From Cryptomeria japonica (lineage: Eukaryota; Streptophyta; Pinopsida; Cupressales; Cupressaceae): 64,000 bases of DNA. The notes beneath the pieces are model-generated. The model saw nothing but the letters and a program-made list of their open reading frames with translations, was not told the DNA's origin and ran no database searches. The stretch spans positions 475,297,657-475,361,656 of the forward strand of contig NC_081412.1 of NCBI RefSeq assembly GCF_030272615.1, in the 5' to 3' direction. This document shows, in pieces, positions 1 to 11,227 of the stretch. How positions within the stretch are numbered: position 1 is the first letter of the stretch; every line of letters starts with the position of its first letter. Made by a program: the position numbers and the translations under genes.

Positions 1-1830
1 TTTTACTACTTTAGGTATGCATATCATCCTCCTCTGGGTTCAGATTATATTTGCATCACATGTGTATATAGGTGGCTTATGTCATTTTTTACATATGGTG
101 TGTTCTATAATTTGTTTTGAGTTGGATGATGGGGTGTATATCCCGGGTTCTATTGGATTTTGCAATCTTTTGAAGTATGCATGTTAATCTTAAAGGTTTA
201 ATTGTTTTTATATTGAGGGCCAAGGAGATATTTCCTTAAGATTATGTTCAAGGTAGTGGGATGCATTATATAGGTCATTATTTGATATTGATATGGCTTT
301 ATCTTTGAATTATTTCGCATTGATAACGATATTTATAGGATTTATAGGTTGATGGCATGTGTGATCTGTGTAGTCTTTATTTTCAGTCCTTCAATAAGAC
401 TTCGTATTCTTATAACTTCTTAAATAGTTGGTATGCTCCTAAGGTGTTTTTCCTTGATGTAAGTACCATATCGTTGGCCGCCTTGTGTATGTCTGGTCGT
501 GACAGAATTGGCTTATGGGTTAATCATTTTTGTAGGTGGCTCCCTTACTTGCGGGAGAGCCACTTATGGGTTGTAGTGGAAGGCTATTAATTCATGTAAA
601 TTGATTTAATAAAGCATGCTTGAAATGGATTTTTTGTAGTGTCTTTATGGAAAATTTAGGAAAGTTTCTCTTTCAAATACGTTATCTTATGTTATTGTTA
701 AAGCGGATTATGTTATGCATTTTGTGGTTTTTTTGGAGCCCTTCCTTCTGCAAATGTCTTGTACTCTGCCAATTGGTGTTTACAGAGTGGTTTTAGAAGC
801 CCGATCATTAGGGGAGAAAATGAAAATGAGGACAATTCTGTTAACCTTGGTAAGGCTTTTAACTTGTTTATTCCTGCAGTGGATTTTGAATTCTGTAGGA
901 TTTCAGGATGTCGGTGGTTGCAAGTTTGTCCTCAAGTTTCTTATGCTGAGCTTCTCTCTCATTTTGTTATTATTTGTTTTGATGTTTTGCTTGATATGAA
1001 CTTGGTCCACCTCTTGGTGTCCACATTTGTTTTTCCGACAGTGTGCAATTGGGCATTGGTTTCTCCTGCATTGGTTGGTTATCGATTTGATATGGGTTCT
1101 TTTTACTATGGTGGCTTTCTCCCTCCTCATGAGATTTTGGCTAATGGCTGGTCTGGCCATTTACTATATGAATTATGAATGGTATTGATATATGATTCCA
1201 TGGAAAACACTCGGGCCTCTATGGATTTTTTGTTGTATTTGGCTCCTGATCAGTATGTGGATAAAGCTTGGGTTGTCTTCTAGGCATTACATTCATTAAT
1301 CTCTTTGGGTTTTTTGTGCTCTGCTCCTTCTTGTGTGGCATTCCCTCTGAGTATGATTCCACCTCTGGCCTCATCTCATGAACCTCCAGATGAGAGCTCT
1401 AGTTCATGGTTTTTGGATAGTTAACAAAGTTCTTTTTTGTAGCTAGTGGAATGGTTTTTTGTAGGCTTGAAGGCTATACGGCTTCATTTTTGCTCGGTTG
1501 ATTAGCTATGGTCTTGACAAGGAATTTATCTCATTTATCTACTTGGGGGTTCTACATGTTCATATATTCTTCTGATGGGGATAGTCTAGTTTTTTGAATT
1601 GTCCTATGGGACTCTTGTAAAAATTGTAGAAATAGGAGGGTGGGGAGTAAGGTTGGACAGTATATATGTTGTAAGGGTAGTGTCTACTTGTATCTGTTTT
1701 AAAAGGCTACAACCGGAGGTTTTCTTGCAGGTTCTTTCCTGTCGGTATGCCTTGTCTGAACCCGATGTAAACTCTTTATTATTAATATATGAGTTTAGTA
1801 GATATTCCACTTTTATCGAAAAAAAAAAGA
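1..1830 (+). other. T/G-rich retroposon-like 3' region ending in poly(A)
   Basis: No reading frame here resembles a protein I recognise; the longest is 139 codons (759-1178). The plus strand is rich in T and G, as in the 3' untranslated parts of the LINE-related copies elsewhere in the window. It ends in TTTTATCG followed by ten A (1819-1828), the kind of terminus left by target-primed reverse transcription of plant L1-type LINEs. I read it as the 3' part of a decayed non-LTR retroposon whose 5' part lies outside the window. It could also be a retro-copied host 3' UTR. Confidence 0.4.
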
Positions 1831-2112
1831 GGCTAAATTAAGCACATAAAAATTAACCTTCTAATGTATTTCCAAGAATAAATATAGAATCTAAAAAATA
1901 TAAGATTTTCTAGAAATAACCAAATTCTGAATTAATTATATATATAATAATATAATATAAGTATATGAATATATATATATATACTCATCGTATATATATC
2001 ATATACCTATATTCATATTACAATATATATATATATATATATATAAACATGAATTAATTTGTACAAAATTAAATAATACTTAAATGATATAATACCCAAA
2101 AGTTTAAAAACT

Positions 2113-2147
<35 letters not shown>

Positions 2148-2243
2148 ATATATCATAAATTAATTAAAAACCGAACTCTCCAAAAATTACTGGAGGCATG
2201 CAAACTAGGGAGCAGATTTATTGTGTTCTGTCAACTTTAATTT
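1831..2243. repeat. AT-rich stretch with (TA)n microsatellites
   Basis: No gene is visible. Between about 1936 and 2153 there are several long runs of alternating T and A, interrupted by short AT-rich spacers. These are simple-sequence repeats. Confidence 0.85.
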
Positions 2244-2337
2244 GCTACCCTACGGTAGCATGTACTACCACAGGTAGCACCGATGGGTAGCAGGTACTAC
2301 CGTCGGTAGTACTGCTACCATCGGTAGTAACTACCGA
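2244..2337. repeat. Cluster of small palindromes built on CTACC/GGTAG
   Basis: About ten copies of CTACC or its complement GGTAG fall within 94 bases, in alternating orientation, so that several perfect small palindromes follow one another. Examples are 2244-2259 (6-base arms, 4-base loop), 2296-2310 (7-base arms around one base) and 2323-2335 (6-base arms around one base). The cluster is GC-richer than its surroundings. No function can be assigned. Confidence 0.85.
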
Positions 2338-5222
2338 CCCCCTCCCAAAAACCTCTTTTTTATATATATATTTTTTAAATTTAAAAATTAAATTTAATAA
2401 ATGCCCAGATTTAAATAAATAGATAAAAATTTCACAAACCCTCTAATTTTTTTAAGGAAAATATTCACAAAGAATATATAAAATAATTATCAATTTTTTT
2501 TTTTCAGAATATAAAGATCCATATTCACAGAGAAATAAAAATCAAATTTTCACAGGGATTTAAAATTAATTTTCATAGGGGTTAAAATTAATTTTCAATA
2601 GAGATAAAACTCAATGCATCCCCACTTTACTCCATTTTTATTTACACAAATATCTTCCATAATCCAATTATTTCTATACCCAATTTTTAATGAATTTTTT
2701 TAACCAGGAAGAACACAAATTTGCATAACACAGAGAAAAATTTTATGGAATAGATTCACAATGCCCAAAACTAAATCATACAGGAAAGAATCAATAAACA
2801 TGAGAATCTCCACAATAGAGATTGGAGATTCAAACAACTAAATTAATTTTATTTAAAGAAGACAAAAGAACACTAGACAAAGCAACCCAACCTGTAAAGA
2901 GTTCCTGGAAGATTCACGTGGATGAGCTCTGTTTGCAACATGGTTTCCAAGCCAATCCCTCTTACTAGCAATCCTCTAATAATTTCTTCTTCAACAAAAT
3001 ATTGCTTCCAAAATCATTTTTCTTCCGCAAAATCTCTGCCTCCTTCCCGTGACCCCCCAAAAGAAAAAGATGTATTCCCTTTTTAACCTAAAATTTTAGG
3101 TTGCACATATTTTTCCCAGAAAAACCTAATATCCAAATTTAGTAATAAAAAAGAGTTATATTTTCTTTTCTAATTCCCACCAAAGGGATAAATTAACATG
3201 CAATAAGCAAAAATCATAATCCCTTTCTTTATTTTTTTGTTTTTCTTTTCTTTTCTCATGCTAAATGATTAATTTTCTTAAAAAGAAAAATAAAGTAATA
3301 CTTTAATTCAAATTTATTCTTTTATTCATTTATTTATTCTTTTATCCATTTATTTATTATTTTATTCATTTATTATTTAAAATTCTAGGAAACAATAAAT
3401 AAAATTAATCTAGTTTATTTTTCACTAAAATTAAATAAGATATATTTCTAATATAATGCAACTTGCAACCTAATTTAATAAAAAAATTTAATTAATTAAA
3501 TTTAAAATCTCAATGCATAAAATACATAATTCAAAAATACCAACTATGAGATAACTCCATAAATTTAATTAATTAATTAAATCCACTAAACACAGAAACT
3601 AAGCAAACCCCAAGCAAAGACTCGGGAAAAGTCAAATGATAATACACAAAAGTCGAACAACTAACAGGATGATCAACTGAGGACACTCACAAGAGTGTAA
3701 CTGGGTAAAATAGGTTCAACTACTACCTACTCCACTTCCATCGGACAAATATAAGGCATGCTCAGACCTATGAAGCCAAGTGGAGATGATACCCCGCACC
3801 TACCTGGTACTTGTACCTGCAATATCCTGCATCACCGAACCACACATGCATATATACAATATAGAAAATAGGACATGCACACCGATGAAGGAGAATCACG
3901 AAGTTCCTTGTCTCACTGGAGTGAGTGAAGGAAAATTGTCCCCTTGCATCCAATACACTCGCAGACACGCAACATATAATTTCACATAGCATAGATAAAG
4001 TAAAGTGTCAGTACATAGCAATAATCCATAAAATGCCATAAATCACAAGTACTAAAATACTGCAAATAAATTATGCATCTCATATCAGATAAAGCATGAA
4101 AAAATGTCATATAAGTCTGAATAACACATAATGGTAATGCATCCACTGAAAGTAAATAATAATAAAATAAGAATCTAATGAGTTCTAATGAGGAGGGATA
4201 CTATAAGTTGTAAGGCATGAGTATTGGTACTATACTTTGATCCATTTTAATGCAGAAAGTAAGATTTCTTGTGTAGGGAAGAGAAACAAAACAACTCAGA
4301 GAGAACACATTGGACCAACCCCCTAGATATTATAAGGTGGAACTTTATAATTTAGTGCATTTACAATGCTGCAGTTATTTTCCATAGTTTTACAAAGTCT
4401 AAAAAATGGACACAAATACTGAAGGAAAAAATAATATCTCAGAAGATGAACATCAAACCAACACCAATGCATTCTACTTGAAAAAATATCAACTTTCAAA
4501 ATATAATTCACTGGAATCCAAGATCATATGTGAAAGTTAAAGTGGTTCGAAGTTCATAAAATGAGAACTACCTTCAGATCTGCTAATAAAACTTAATTTA
4601 TGGAAAATTGGTAACTTGTAAGAAACAACTATTACAACACTGCAAAGAGTACAAAAAAATACCCCATTTCAAAAAAAATTGCACTGAAAAATACCTTCAT
4701 ATAACTGAGAACAACTCATTTGAAGATCAGATGCAAAAGAAAAAACTACAATGGTGAGGGGTCTAGCTGAAACTTTATGATGCAATTTTTGAGATATTTA
4801 CTTAGTGAATGCAAAATCTGGAAATGATCCAGATGGTTTTTTCTAGCAGAAAAACAAACCCAGAAAGAATTTTTCTTTATCACTTGCGAAAGATGGGGCC
4901 ACAGTGTAAAAGAACGCCTTCAACAAGGAAAACACGACATGTAAAGCTTCTGGTGTCCGATCTACACACACTTTATATGAAAATAGATGTTTTTCATCCT
5001 TCCAAACAGAAAGGAAAGGTCTATTAGGCCTCAAAATACATAGTTTGAAAATTCCTTCACAAATCTAAGCTTCAAAAACCTTGTTTTACAAAAAAACATA
5101 CATGTAAAACAATATTAATGGATCTTCATCAACATTTAATGGTTTTTTAGATCATGCAAAATGCAAAATAAAACACAAAAATATTTTAAAAGATCTCTAC
5201 AATAATGTAATATGTCAAAACA
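2338..5222. other. AT-rich non-coding stretch, no gene seen
   Basis: No supported coding region. From about 2446 to 2625 there is a degenerate tandem repeat of roughly 30 bases (a TTTTCACAGGG-like core followed by TAAAATTAA). At 3312-3375 there is a tandem repeat of TTTATTCTTTTATYCATTTA type. The rest (3376-5222) has no recognisable protein domain. Its right end should be the internal part of the minus-strand copia whose PBS lies at 5223-5235, but no copia protein can be read there. Confidence 0.6.
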
Positions 5223-5235
5223 GGCTCTGATACCA
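5223..5235 (-). promoter_or_regulatory. Primer-binding site of a Ty1/copia element
   Basis: The minus strand reads TGGTATCAGAGCC, the classic copia primer-binding site complementary to the 3' end of initiator methionine tRNA. It directly abuts the end of the LTR at 5236, as expected for minus-strand DNA priming. Confidence 0.85.
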
Positions 5236-5682
5236 TGTTAAAATTTGAGAAAAAGATTACAACCCATAATTGAATTGAAAGAGATAGATCAAATAAACTG
5301 TAAATATAAATGAAATAAACCACATAAAAGTGATACCAAGAGAAAACTAATGTGAAGTGCTCCAAAGAAAATAGCATCAGATTACTATCTCCAACTATAT
5401 CGAAAATTCAAGCTAGGTAGTGAATTTATATAGGCAAAAGAGAGGGGAGAGATGGAAAATGGACCAATAAGGAGAGGCCACTATGTGGATTAAAGATAGC
5501 AAAATAATCTTCCAAGATAGAAAATGCCACCTCCCTTGTAGGATTTCGACACCTCAAATCACCTACTCACTAATTAAACTCACTTTATTTAACCTAAGCA
5601 AGCTTAATAAAAGTGTAGGAAAAACCTAGGATTATAGGAAAAATATAAAGCCAACTAGGAAAAATAAAAACCTACACTAACA
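5236..5682 (-). mobile_element. Ty1/copia 5' LTR (447 bp), minus orientation
   Basis: Read on the minus strand, this block starts TGTTAGTGTAGG and ends TTTTAACA, so it has the TG...CA ends and the 5-bp terminal inverted repeat TGTTA/TAACA of a copia LTR. It is followed immediately by a primer-binding site. No gag or pol can be read beyond the PBS and no second LTR was found, so most of the element has been deleted or has decayed. Confidence 0.75.
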
Positions 5683-5837
5683 GTTGGATGGATGTCTATC
5701 CTGGTTGGATAGATGTACCTGAGTATGTGATTGAATCAAACACAATTAAGAATAAGTAAGAATAAGAAATCAAAATTTTAATATAAAAAAAAAAACCAGT
5801 TGAGATTTTTGGATTAAGTTAAGCGGGTTATTACATG

Positions 5838-5849
5838 TGGTATCAAAGC
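5838..5849 (+). promoter_or_regulatory. Primer-binding-site-like sequence of a plus-strand LTR element
   Basis: TGGTATCAAAGC, a common plant LTR-retrotransposon PBS variant for initiator methionine tRNA, follows an LTR-end-like TTACATG. A gag-like relic starts about 40 bases downstream, which supports the reading. Confidence 0.6.
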
Positions 5850-5887
5850 AAAGTTTCAAGTCTAGGCCTTGAGCTCACTTCAACTTA

Positions 5888-6480
5888 TGTAATCTAGAAG
5901 GAGTGTCTTGGAAAATTTGGAAGTAGTAGGGATAAATTATTATATATTAAATCAAGAATTAAATAAGGATTCAAATATCAAGAAGACCAAGATGGTAAGG
6001 AAAGTGGGAGAGGAAAGCATACCACCACTACAAGGAGTCAAAAAGGGAGTTAATACTGATGGAAATAAACAAGACCAAGGAAGTAATTTAACAAGAGTCG
6101 AAGCTATAGTCAACTTGTTAACTAAGAAAAGGGATAAGATCAACTCCACAGAATAATCGATGCAAAACCTTAGAGCAAGGCAAAGTGACATCAAATAAAT
6201 AGAAGCAGGACTTAAATGAGAACTTTGCAATGATTGAGGAAATGAGATAGATAGTAGAAGGGAAGATAATATATATTGGAGCTATCTAAGGATATGAGGA
6301 AAATCAACTCACATATGTTTGATGGGAAGCAAATTGGTGAAGGAGTTGGAGAATAGAAAAATACTTTGAACTAAAGGATTGTGAAACAACTAGGACATTA
6401 TGAGATTCCTATCAATTTAATGGGGAAGAAACTAGTTGGCAAACTAATACTAAGGAACAAATGGGTATAATAAGGCTATA
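5888..6480 (+). pseudogene. Ty3/gypsy gag relic
   Basis: An 82-codon open stretch (5908-6156) is followed by frame-broken gag-like sequence. Around 6310-6470 the words MFDGKQIGEG, KYFELKDCETTRTL and SYQFNGEETSW can be read in different frames. They match the usual gag core of plant gypsy elements, in which a W-rich segment follows 'YQL.GEA'. Gag would form the particle shell that packages element RNA. Stops and frameshifts make it non-functional. Nothing recognisable of this element follows downstream in the same orientation. Confidence 0.55.
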
Positions 6481-8292
6481 ACCACATGACATCAATTTAT
6501 TCACCATATTCATAAAAATGACTATTGCAATTATTCTTCGATGAGAACATGACATAATTCCATAATCTTTGAAAAGGGGATTTGATGGTTCAACAATAAT
6601 GAAATAAATTTGCCAATTGATAAAGTACTGATGAGGTTTACCTAGCCTGCTCAACACTCTACCTAGTTGTTGTTGCTCGATTCCACCAACTCACCAGGCC
6701 TAGTTGCAATCTAGACCTCCAAGTACTTATCAATCTCTTCTAGGGCTTGATTCTTGACCTTTCTAAGGTGTTTTCTTCAGGTGTTTTGGTTAGGAACCCT
6801 ATCAATTCACTGTGCTACTCAGGTGCTCAATTCTGGCCTCTTGGCCTCCACTTGTCAAAATGACCTCCTGTTGTTGTGAGATGATGCAGAGGTGGGGAGC
6901 TATCTTCTAACATGTTTTTAGTGCATTTGGATTCCATTAGTGGTTTTCAACCTTGAGGTTTCTTACCAATTTCAAAATCTTGCCTAGAAAAGGGCTACAA
7001 GGAATGAGCCCCAATTAGGCCTCCAAAATCGGTTTTCTAGGGCTTGAAGGAGAACGATTCAAAGGACCCCCAAATAAGTTTGGATTTTCTTAAAAGATAC
7101 ACCTATCCCTTAATTATTTTTGTGTTTTTAGCTTCTGTTTTGACCATATAATGTATGAACCCCAACATGAGGGTTTTGAAGGGTTTACTAGGCCTTTAAC
7201 TGACAATGAATGAACAAGTTGGGGTTTTGGTATCAAATGAATTTTTAAAAGCTTCTCCATACATAGAAAAGTCTTCCCCAACCCCATGGACCCCTCCAAA
7301 ATCTGAAATGGTGATTTGGCTCTCACCCCTGTACTTTACACCACGTTTTCACCTTATTTTCTTTAGTCGTGTTGCTCCTAGACTCGCCTAGAATAAGGTG
7401 ACAGTCATACTTAAAGTCCTCTCCACCACTTGAACCTACATATGTATAATTTAAAAAAAATTTCCTACCATGTCCCAACTAGTCGTGATGGCAGCACGTG
7501 TGGAACTCATGGGGCAACCATATTTACAAGAAAATTACTATATACAAGCCAAAATGGGTTGTTTACAAACTTGAACAAGAAAACACCAATGTATTGTATT
7601 TACAAAGATCTAAATTGAACTAACAGGACAAAGACACATAAGAGTAACTCAATCCATTTTTGGATCAATGGATTCAATCCATATTCAATTGCAACAAGAG
7701 TGAAAACAAGCCAAACTGTTGCCAACAAGACTGAAAATGAGTAGTTCCAGTTGTTGAACTTACATTCCACACTTTCCCAACCTTGGTAAACATGCAAGAA
7801 AGGATTTTTATATCTTTCCAACATGTGGAGTCCTCCTAGGGTGTTGGACAATCCCTAACTCCACCACTAACCAATTCAAGACAAAAGTTGTGATGACAAC
7901 TTTCAAAAGTTGTCATGACAACTTTTTGCAACTTTGTGATTTTTGCACTTTTGCTCTCTCCAACCTATAAGGCCTATTCGAAGTCATCACATATGACTTT
8001 TCAAAAATTTCTAAGACCTATTTAACCCTCCCTAATGCCTACACCAATTTTTGACACTTTTGACCAACAAGAAGGCCAATTACCTACTCAAACTCACTAT
8101 TTACACAAACATGCAAACCTAACAAGAATGAACTCAAACTAGGCATATATTTATACAAAATGCTAGCTCTTTGACCCTCCTAAAGTCCTTATTCACTACT
8201 ACCTTGGCTAGGGTCAATACAAGCCAAAATTGTGAAAACTAAATTGCCTAACTCCTAGGTGCTCCTGCACCATTCTCCCAAACAAGAGAAGA
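6481..8292 (-). mobile_element. Probable 3' non-coding and LTR part of the minus-strand Ty3/gypsy element
   Basis: This stretch lies directly downstream (minus strand) of the integrase-chromodomain end at 8293 and has no protein-coding sequence, which is where a 3' LTR should be. I could not fix the LTR ends because the 5' end of the element, and so the second LTR, is missing. It contains a tandem pair of 22-bp palindromes (7883-7926) and a 56-bp segment (8112-8167) found inverted at 11135-11190. The part below about 6650 may belong to something else. Confidence 0.45.
7883..7926. repeat. Tandem pair of 22-bp palindromes
   Basis: Two adjacent 22-base units, 7883-7904 and 7905-7926, differ at two positions. 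The second is a perfect palindrome (AAAAGTTGTCA and its complement); the first is a near-perfect one. They lie in the LTR-like part of the minus-strand gypsy element, so they may be promoter elements or form a hairpin in its RNA. That role is inference. Confidence 0.85.
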
Positions 8293-8808
8293 TCATGTCA
8301 CCTCTTTCAGAATCAGATTTTGGTCAATCCCAAGCTTCTTAAACTTTGTGTCAAGCACCCATGTAGCTTTAGCATCATCCATACCCTTCCATTCGATGAG
8401 GCGCTCCCAATAGGCTTGATGCCTTGTCTTCTTGGTGATCCTTGAACTCAACACCTTCTTGGCCTTTGGATTTGATTTGGCCGGTAACTAAAGGTTATTC
8501 ACATCATTTGAAACCTCTGAGTGACTTCAATATGATCTTTTAATTGGTCCCTTGTACGTAATGAAGTCTGCTATGTTGAAAATTGGTGAGAATCCTATGT
8601 CACTAGGTAGATCCACCTTGTATGCATTTTCTCCATACTTGGCTAGAATGGTACATGGACCTATCCTTCTCATTTGTAACTTGTTAGGCACTCCTTGTTG
8701 TAGCCTTTCTTTTTTGAGGTGCACCATGAAAAGATCTCCCACTTCAAATTGTATATTTTTCCTCTTTTCATCAACTTTTTGCTTGAGTTTTCTCGTGTTC
8801 TCCATCAA
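8293..8808 (-). pseudogene. Gypsy integrase C-terminal domain and chromodomain-like tail
   Basis: The 93-codon stretch 8527-8808 reads VGDLFMVHLKKER and GPCTILAKYGENAYKVDLP, the C-terminal DNA-binding domain of Ty3/gypsy integrases. Below it, at about 8330-8460, a further frame reads TRHQAYWERLIEWKG and ATWVLDTKF, resembling a chromodomain of the type that steers chromoviruses to marked chromatin. It ends at a stop at 8293-8295. A frame change separates the two parts, so the protein is broken. Confidence 0.8.
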
Positions 8809-9083
8809 TGCTTTCTTGACTTATTCATGGACTTCCTTCATTGATTGATAAAAGTCTTCTACATATCCACTTCTTTCTTCTACACTACCTAAGTCTCTCA
8901 ACTCCAAAATGCCTCTTGGGTGCACTCCATAGACCACTTCAAAAGGGCTCTTATTGCTAGTCCTATTCATGGTGTCATTACATATGCATATTCAGCTTGT
9001 GAGGGTACTTGATCCCATGTCTTCCCATATTCCTTAGTAAGGCACCTTAATAAGTTTCCCAAGCTCCTATTCACCACTTCAGT

Positions 9084-9374
9084 CTACCCATCTGTTTGAG
9101 GATGGTAGGCTGATCCAAAAGAGAGGTTGGTGCCAAGATTTTGCCAAAGTGTCTTCCAGAAATGACTCATGAACTTTGAGTCTCTATCTGAAACAATTCT
9201 CATGGTTAAACCATGTATCCTCACTACTTCTTTGAAAATAAATTGAGCTATTTGGCATGCATCATGGGTAGTCTTGCAAGGCACAAAGTGAGCCATTTTT
9301 CTAAATCTATCCACAATGACATAAATGTTGTCATATCCTTGTTTTTTCCTTAGTAAACCTACTAAAAAGTCCAT
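9084..9374 (-). pseudogene. Gypsy integrase catalytic core
   Basis: The 97-codon stretch shows the DDE-type integrase core: IVDRFRKMAHFVPC, then IVSDRDSKFMSHFW with the second catalytic Asp, then AYHPQTDG. The third catalytic residue (Glu) should follow shortly after HPQTDG, where the frame is interrupted. Integrase would join element DNA to the chromosome. The upstream zinc domain at 9417-9710 is in a different open stretch. Confidence 0.9.
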
Positions 9375-9416
9375 ACTAGTGCATTCCCAAATTCTATTTG
9401 GTATGGGAAGAGGTTG

Positions 9417-9710
9417 TTATAAACTGGCATTTGTAGAAGTACCTTTGGCCTTTTGGAAAACTATGCAAGTCTCTACATACTTCTTCACATCTTGATTCAT
9501 TCTTGGCCAATAGTAGTACCTTTGAACCAACTCTTGAGTCTTATTGACTCCAAAATGTCCACTAAGGCTGCCATTATGCTTCTCTTGAATGAGGTTTTCT
9601 CTCATTGAGCCTCTAGGCACACAAAGCTTCCCACCTCTAAACAAGAGTCCATTTTGCAAAGTAAAATCAGAATACTTACTATGGAAGTGATTTTGATACT
9701 CCTTACACAC
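9417..9710 (-). pseudogene. Gypsy integrase zinc-binding domain
   Basis: The open stretch contains GSLSGHFGVNKT and YYYWPRMNQDVKKYVETC, the H-H...C-x2-C domain that precedes the integrase core. The last Cys of the usual CxxC pair is replaced: CIVFQKAK is read where CxxCQxAK is expected. Zinc binding would be lost. Confidence 0.85.
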
Positions 9711-9731
9711 CGTGTAGGCATTCGAGAAGTC

Positions 9732-10211
9732 TTAATCCTCTGGATATAAGCCCCTAAAATTGTCAACACCTATGCTTCTCAATTGGATCTCTTGGACTAT
9801 CAAAAGTCTTCTACTCAATGCTTCAGCTACCCAGTTTAACTTCCCTTTCTCATGCTTAATGGAAAATGTATAGGCCTGCATATACTCCACCCATTTCATG
9901 GTTTTATGACTGATTTTGTCTTGTGAGTTTACAAAACTCAAGGCTTGGTTATCCGTATAGACTACAAATTCTTTAGGGAGGAGATAGTGTCTCCACTTCC
10001 TCAAAGCCTACACTAAATCATACAACTCAAGAACATAAGAAGAGTATTTCTTCTTGGCATCACTTAGCTTCTCACTATGGAAAGATACCGGTCTTTCTTC
10101 TTGGCTTAGGAAAACACCTACTGCAACATTTCTTGCATCACATTCCACAATGATAAGTTTCTCAAAACTAAGAAACACTAGCACCGGTTGAGTAGCTATC
10201 TTCCCTTTCAA
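9732..10211 (-). pseudogene. Gypsy RNase H
   Basis: Two adjacent open stretches (10008-10211 and 9732-10004) give IIVECDARNVAVGVFLSQ, then YTDNQALSFVNSQ, then WVAEALSRR, the usual landmarks of Ty3/gypsy RNase H from the first catalytic Asp to the 'DALSRR' end. The last motif has Glu where Asp is usual. RNase H would remove the RNA template during reverse transcription. A stop separates the two stretches. Confidence 0.85.
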
Positions 10212-10270
10212 GGTTTCAAAACCTTTGTTTGTTGCTGCATTCCATTGGATGAGCCAAATAGAATTACAAG

Positions 10271-10606
10271 CTACTCATAAAGTCCGTCTATTGTCTTGAA
10301 TGTTTTTTTCCATTCATCGCCCTCCTTAATCCTAATTTGGTGATATCCACTCTTAAGATCAATCCTAGTAAAATACTTGGCTTCCCCTAAACAATCCATG
10401 AAGTCTTCTATTATAGGAATAGGGAACCTATATTTGATGGTGATCTTATTTATGGACCTAGAATCAGTACACAACCTCCAAGTACCACCTTTCTTTGGGG
10501 CTAACACGATAGGGATAGCACAAGGGATAATGCTTTTCCTAATTAGGCCTTGGTCTAAGAGCTCTTGGATTTGCTTATCAATCTCAACGTTTTGTTGGGG
10601 AGTCAT
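10271..10606 (-). pseudogene. Gypsy reverse transcriptase, N-terminal part only
   Basis: The 111-codon stretch carries the RT fingers and first palm motif: LLDQGLIRKS, IVLAPKKGGTWRLC and FTRIDLKSGYHQIRI, the last including the first catalytic Asp. It ends just after TFKTIDGLYE. The next readable pol sequence (10008-10211) is already the RT-RNase H connection. The part with the Y-x-D-D active site is therefore deleted. Confidence 0.9.
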
Positions 10607-10611
10607 CTTAT

Positions 10612-11090
10612 AAGCTACCTTGTTAGGTAAGGATGCTCTGGGAATGAAGTCTATTTGATGGATTATGGCTCTTTTAGGAGGTAATGCGGTTGTCTATCCA
10701 TCACTTACTATGCCTTTGAATTTCTTCAACAAATCTTGCACCTCTTTTGAAAAATCTAGCTGCTCTTTCTTGTCTTCCTCTTTAGGCTTCATTACTAGTG
10801 CAAACCCTACACCTTCACCTTCCTCAAGTGTCTTCAAGAACTATTTTTCACTTACCAAAAGAACATTTGGACTTGCTGCCCTTTTCTCACCTTCCTCAAG
10901 GATAGCCCGAATCTTGAATGTAACTCCATCTTTCTTGAATGAGTATGCATTCTTGGCTCCATCATGTATAGCTTGTCTATAAAATTTCCATGGTCTTCAT
11001 AATAGGAGATGGCATGCATCCATGGGTAGGACATCACATAACACCTTGTCCTTAAACCTTCCAATGGTAAAATCCACCCATGCTTTCTCA
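10612..11090 (-). pseudogene. Gypsy protease end and protease-RT linker
   Basis: In shifting frames the minus strand reads NEKAWVDFTIGRFKDK, LPMDACHLLL, RPWKFYRQAIHDG and AYSFKKDGVTFKI. These are the conserved words after the aspartic protease of plant gypsy elements. Linker sequence then leads into the RT at 10606. Several stops are present. The active-site part of the protease lies beyond the truncation and is missing. Confidence 0.8.
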
Positions 11091-11225
11091 TTTAAAGCAC
11101 TACTGTATTTAAAGCACTACTGTGCAACATGATTGCTAGCATTTTGTATAAATATATGCCTAGTTTGAGTTCATTCTTCTTAGGTTTGCATTTTTATTTA
11201 AAGCACTACTGTGCAACATGATTGC
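11090..11225. repeat. Duplicated host sequence flanking an inverted filler segment
   Basis: A 30-base sequence beginning ATTTAAAGCACTACTGTGCA occurs exactly at 11107-11136 and 11196-11225. Its first 17 bases occur once more at 11090-11106. The 59 bases between the two full copies contain most of a 56-base segment (11135-11190) that is an inverted copy, one mismatch, of 8112-8167 in the gypsy LTR-like region. This is the pattern of filler DNA left by break repair. Confidence 0.9.
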
Positions 11226-11227
11226 AC

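Larger units (their letters stand above)
8293..11106 (-). mobile_element. 5'-truncated Ty3/gypsy (chromovirus-like) pol region
   Basis: Read from high to low coordinate, the minus strand gives the end of protease, reverse transcriptase, RNase H, integrase zinc domain, integrase core, integrase C-terminus and a chromodomain-like tail. This is the Ty3/gypsy order (RT before integrase). The gag and most of the protease are missing. The element stops abruptly at about 11090-11106, beside a duplicated host sequence and an NPF exon. Frameshifts and stops break pol into pieces, and the RT core is deleted, so it cannot move on its own. Confidence 0.9.

Noticed and set aside
759-1178. 139-codon frame in the first kilobases
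   Set aside because: No domain, no family words and no neighbours of coding nature. Treated as part of a retroposon 3' region.
1936-2153. CRISPR-like or satellite array
   Set aside because: Only (TA)n simple repeats without unique spacers; plant nuclear context.
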